Shown piece by piece: positions 12,695 through 13,019 of a DNA stretch of 13,019 nucleotides. Both the position numbers and the translations under genes were made by a program. This stretch comes from Aquificaceae bacterium (GTDB lineage Bacteria > Aquificota > Aquificia > Aquificales > Aquificaceae). Position 1 is the stretch's first letter. Every line of letters begins with the position of its first letter. The notes beneath the pieces were generated by a model. The model was not told where the DNA came from. It did not search any database and worked only from the letters and a program-made list of their open reading frames with translations. The stretch covers positions 1 to 13,019 of the forward strand of contig WGFS01000124.1 in assembly GCA_015492115.1 (NCBI GenBank). Reading direction: 5' to 3'.

Positions 12695-12771
12695 TGGCGT
12701 CCCCGGGAGGACTCGAACCTCCGACCTCGAGATTAGGAATCTCGCGCTCTATCCGCCTGAGCTACGGGGAC
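12695..12771 (-). tRNA. tRNA-Arg (anticodon CCT), CCA encoded
   Basis: On the minus strand: acceptor GTCCCCG/CGGGGAC, D arm GCTC/GAGC, anticodon stem CGAGA/TCTCG with loop TTCCTAA (anticodon CCT, reads AGG), T arm with TTCGAGT, discriminator G, then an encoded CCA (12697-12695). 74 bases without CCA. AGG is heavily used in this window, so this tRNA serves a common codon. Ends exactly at the beta-CASP stop codon. Confidence 0.97.
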
Positions 12772-12783
12772 AGCCAAGAAAAA

Positions 12784-12812
12784 AGTATAAGACCTGGGAG
12801 AGGCAATTTCAA
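12784..12812 (-). promoter_or_regulatory. tRNA-Arg promoter
   Basis: On the minus strand: -35 TTGAAA (12812-12807), 17-base spacer, -10 TATACT (12789-12784). The -10 ends 12 bases before the mature tRNA 5' end, the same geometry as for tRNA-Phe. Confidence 0.75.
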
Positions 12813-12908
12813 GGAAACTTACTTTCAGGTTGATGTGAGGCTACAAAACCTCTGAGCCCGTTTAAAAAATATAGACACAAAGGGGGGAGAAGGAGTAAAA
12901 AAGGAAGA
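12813..12908. other. Gap before the partial transposase; possible left end of an insertion sequence
   Basis: No gene seen. It holds a small hairpin, GAGG (12837-12840) with CCTC (12849-12852), then an AT-rich stretch TTTAAAAAATATAGA and a purine-rich run with AGGAG at 12891-12895. If the downstream ORF is a transposase, the element's left terminal repeat should lie here, but the other end is outside the window and I cannot place it. Confidence 0.3.
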
Positions 12909-13019
12909 ATGAGGACGAAGAACAACAAAGAGCTGACAAGACTCATTTTAGTAAAATCCAGACAGCTGTGCAAGACCATCAAGAGTAGACCCCCAAAGAG
13001 AGGAAGACCACCCACATAC
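12909..13019 (+). CDS. Probable transposase, N-terminal fragment (continues past window end)
   Basis: An ORF of 37 codons opens at ATG 12909 and stays open to the last base. Its start, MRTKNNKELTRLILVKSR, is followed by a Cys-containing helix and then a basic PPKRGRPPTY segment. Lys-Arg-Gly-Arg-Pro-Pro-x-Tyr close to the N-terminus is common in IS4/IS5-type DDE transposases, where the domain goes on as YSDE plus a helix. AGGAG at 12891-12895 is rather far (13 bases) and AGGA at 12902 rather near. No catalytic residue is visible, so the family is a pattern-based inference; an AT-hook-like DNA-binding protein is the alternative. Confidence 0.5.
   Translation, partial: MRTKNNKELTRLILVKSRQLCKTIKSRPPKRGRPPTY

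Noticed and set aside
12809..13015. 68-residue hydrophobic minus-strand ORF resembling a small membrane protein
   Set aside because: The Leu/Phe/Pro richness comes from a polypyrimidine strand; no ribosome site, it overlaps the tRNA-Arg -35 and the plus-strand ORF with the KRGRPP motif explains the region better.
1..13019. CRISPR array, prophage or defence island
   Set aside because: No regularly spaced direct repeats and no phage or defence proteins; apart from the right edge the genes are housekeeping.

Overview
The window looks like chromosome of a thermophilic Aquificaceae bacterium (Aquifex / Hydrogenobacter / Hydrogenivirga / Thermocrinis type). The basis is protein style (Glu/Lys/Arg-rich, ATA/AGG/AGA-heavy codons), a short DNA topoisomerase I without zinc fingers, an AccC/PycA/CfiB-type biotin carboxylase, System II cytochrome c maturation and very tight packing: most gaps are under 20 bases and convergent genes overlap at their stops. 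The taxon is an inference from family resemblance, not a search result.

Layout. 2-784 (+): C-terminal part of an EAL-HDOD signalling protein. 774-3921 (-): one compact transcription unit read right to left: rpsF (bS6), ssb, a cytosolic PhnD-like periplasmic-binding-fold protein, rpsR (bS18), rplI (bL9) and the heme-handling cytochrome c maturation protein CcsA. Its 5' leader (3922-3998) holds a palindrome on the likely -10 box and a hairpin that hides the rpsF Shine-Dalgarno. 3999-5584 (-): rsmA and speE, coupled by an ATGA overlap. 5585-5615 is a 31-base divergent promoter gap. 5616-7049 (+): biotin carboxylase subunit. 7037-7804 (-): probable lipoprotein with a fibronectin-III-like C-terminus. 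7805-7958 is the only larger regulatory gap: a near-consensus sigma-70 promoter with two nested inverted repeats and a terminator-like hairpin in the leader. 7959-11208 (+): a KamA-family radical SAM aminomutase, an unknown helical protein and topA. 11211-11283 (-): tRNA-Phe(GAA). 11312/11318-12694 (+): a beta-CASP metallo-beta-lactamase RNase. 12695-12771 (-): tRNA-Arg(CCT). 12909-13019 (+): start of a probable transposase, cut by the window end.

How the parts fit. Most genes are housekeeping: translation (S6, S18, L9, RsmA, two tRNAs), DNA handling (SSB, TopA), RNA processing, polyamine synthesis, biotin-dependent carboxylation and cytochrome c assembly. The parts most worth a second look are regulatory. 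These are the rpsF leader, where two mutually exclusive hairpins compete for the ribosome binding site; the kamA promoter with nested palindromes; a perfect inverted repeat that gives back-to-back -10 boxes for tRNA-Phe and the beta-CASP gene; and three protein genes whose start codons sit where a TATAAT box would place the transcription start, suggesting leaderless mRNAs. The PhnD-like protein with no signal peptide inside a ribosomal-protein operon is the least explained coding feature. I saw no CRISPR array, prophage or defence cassette.
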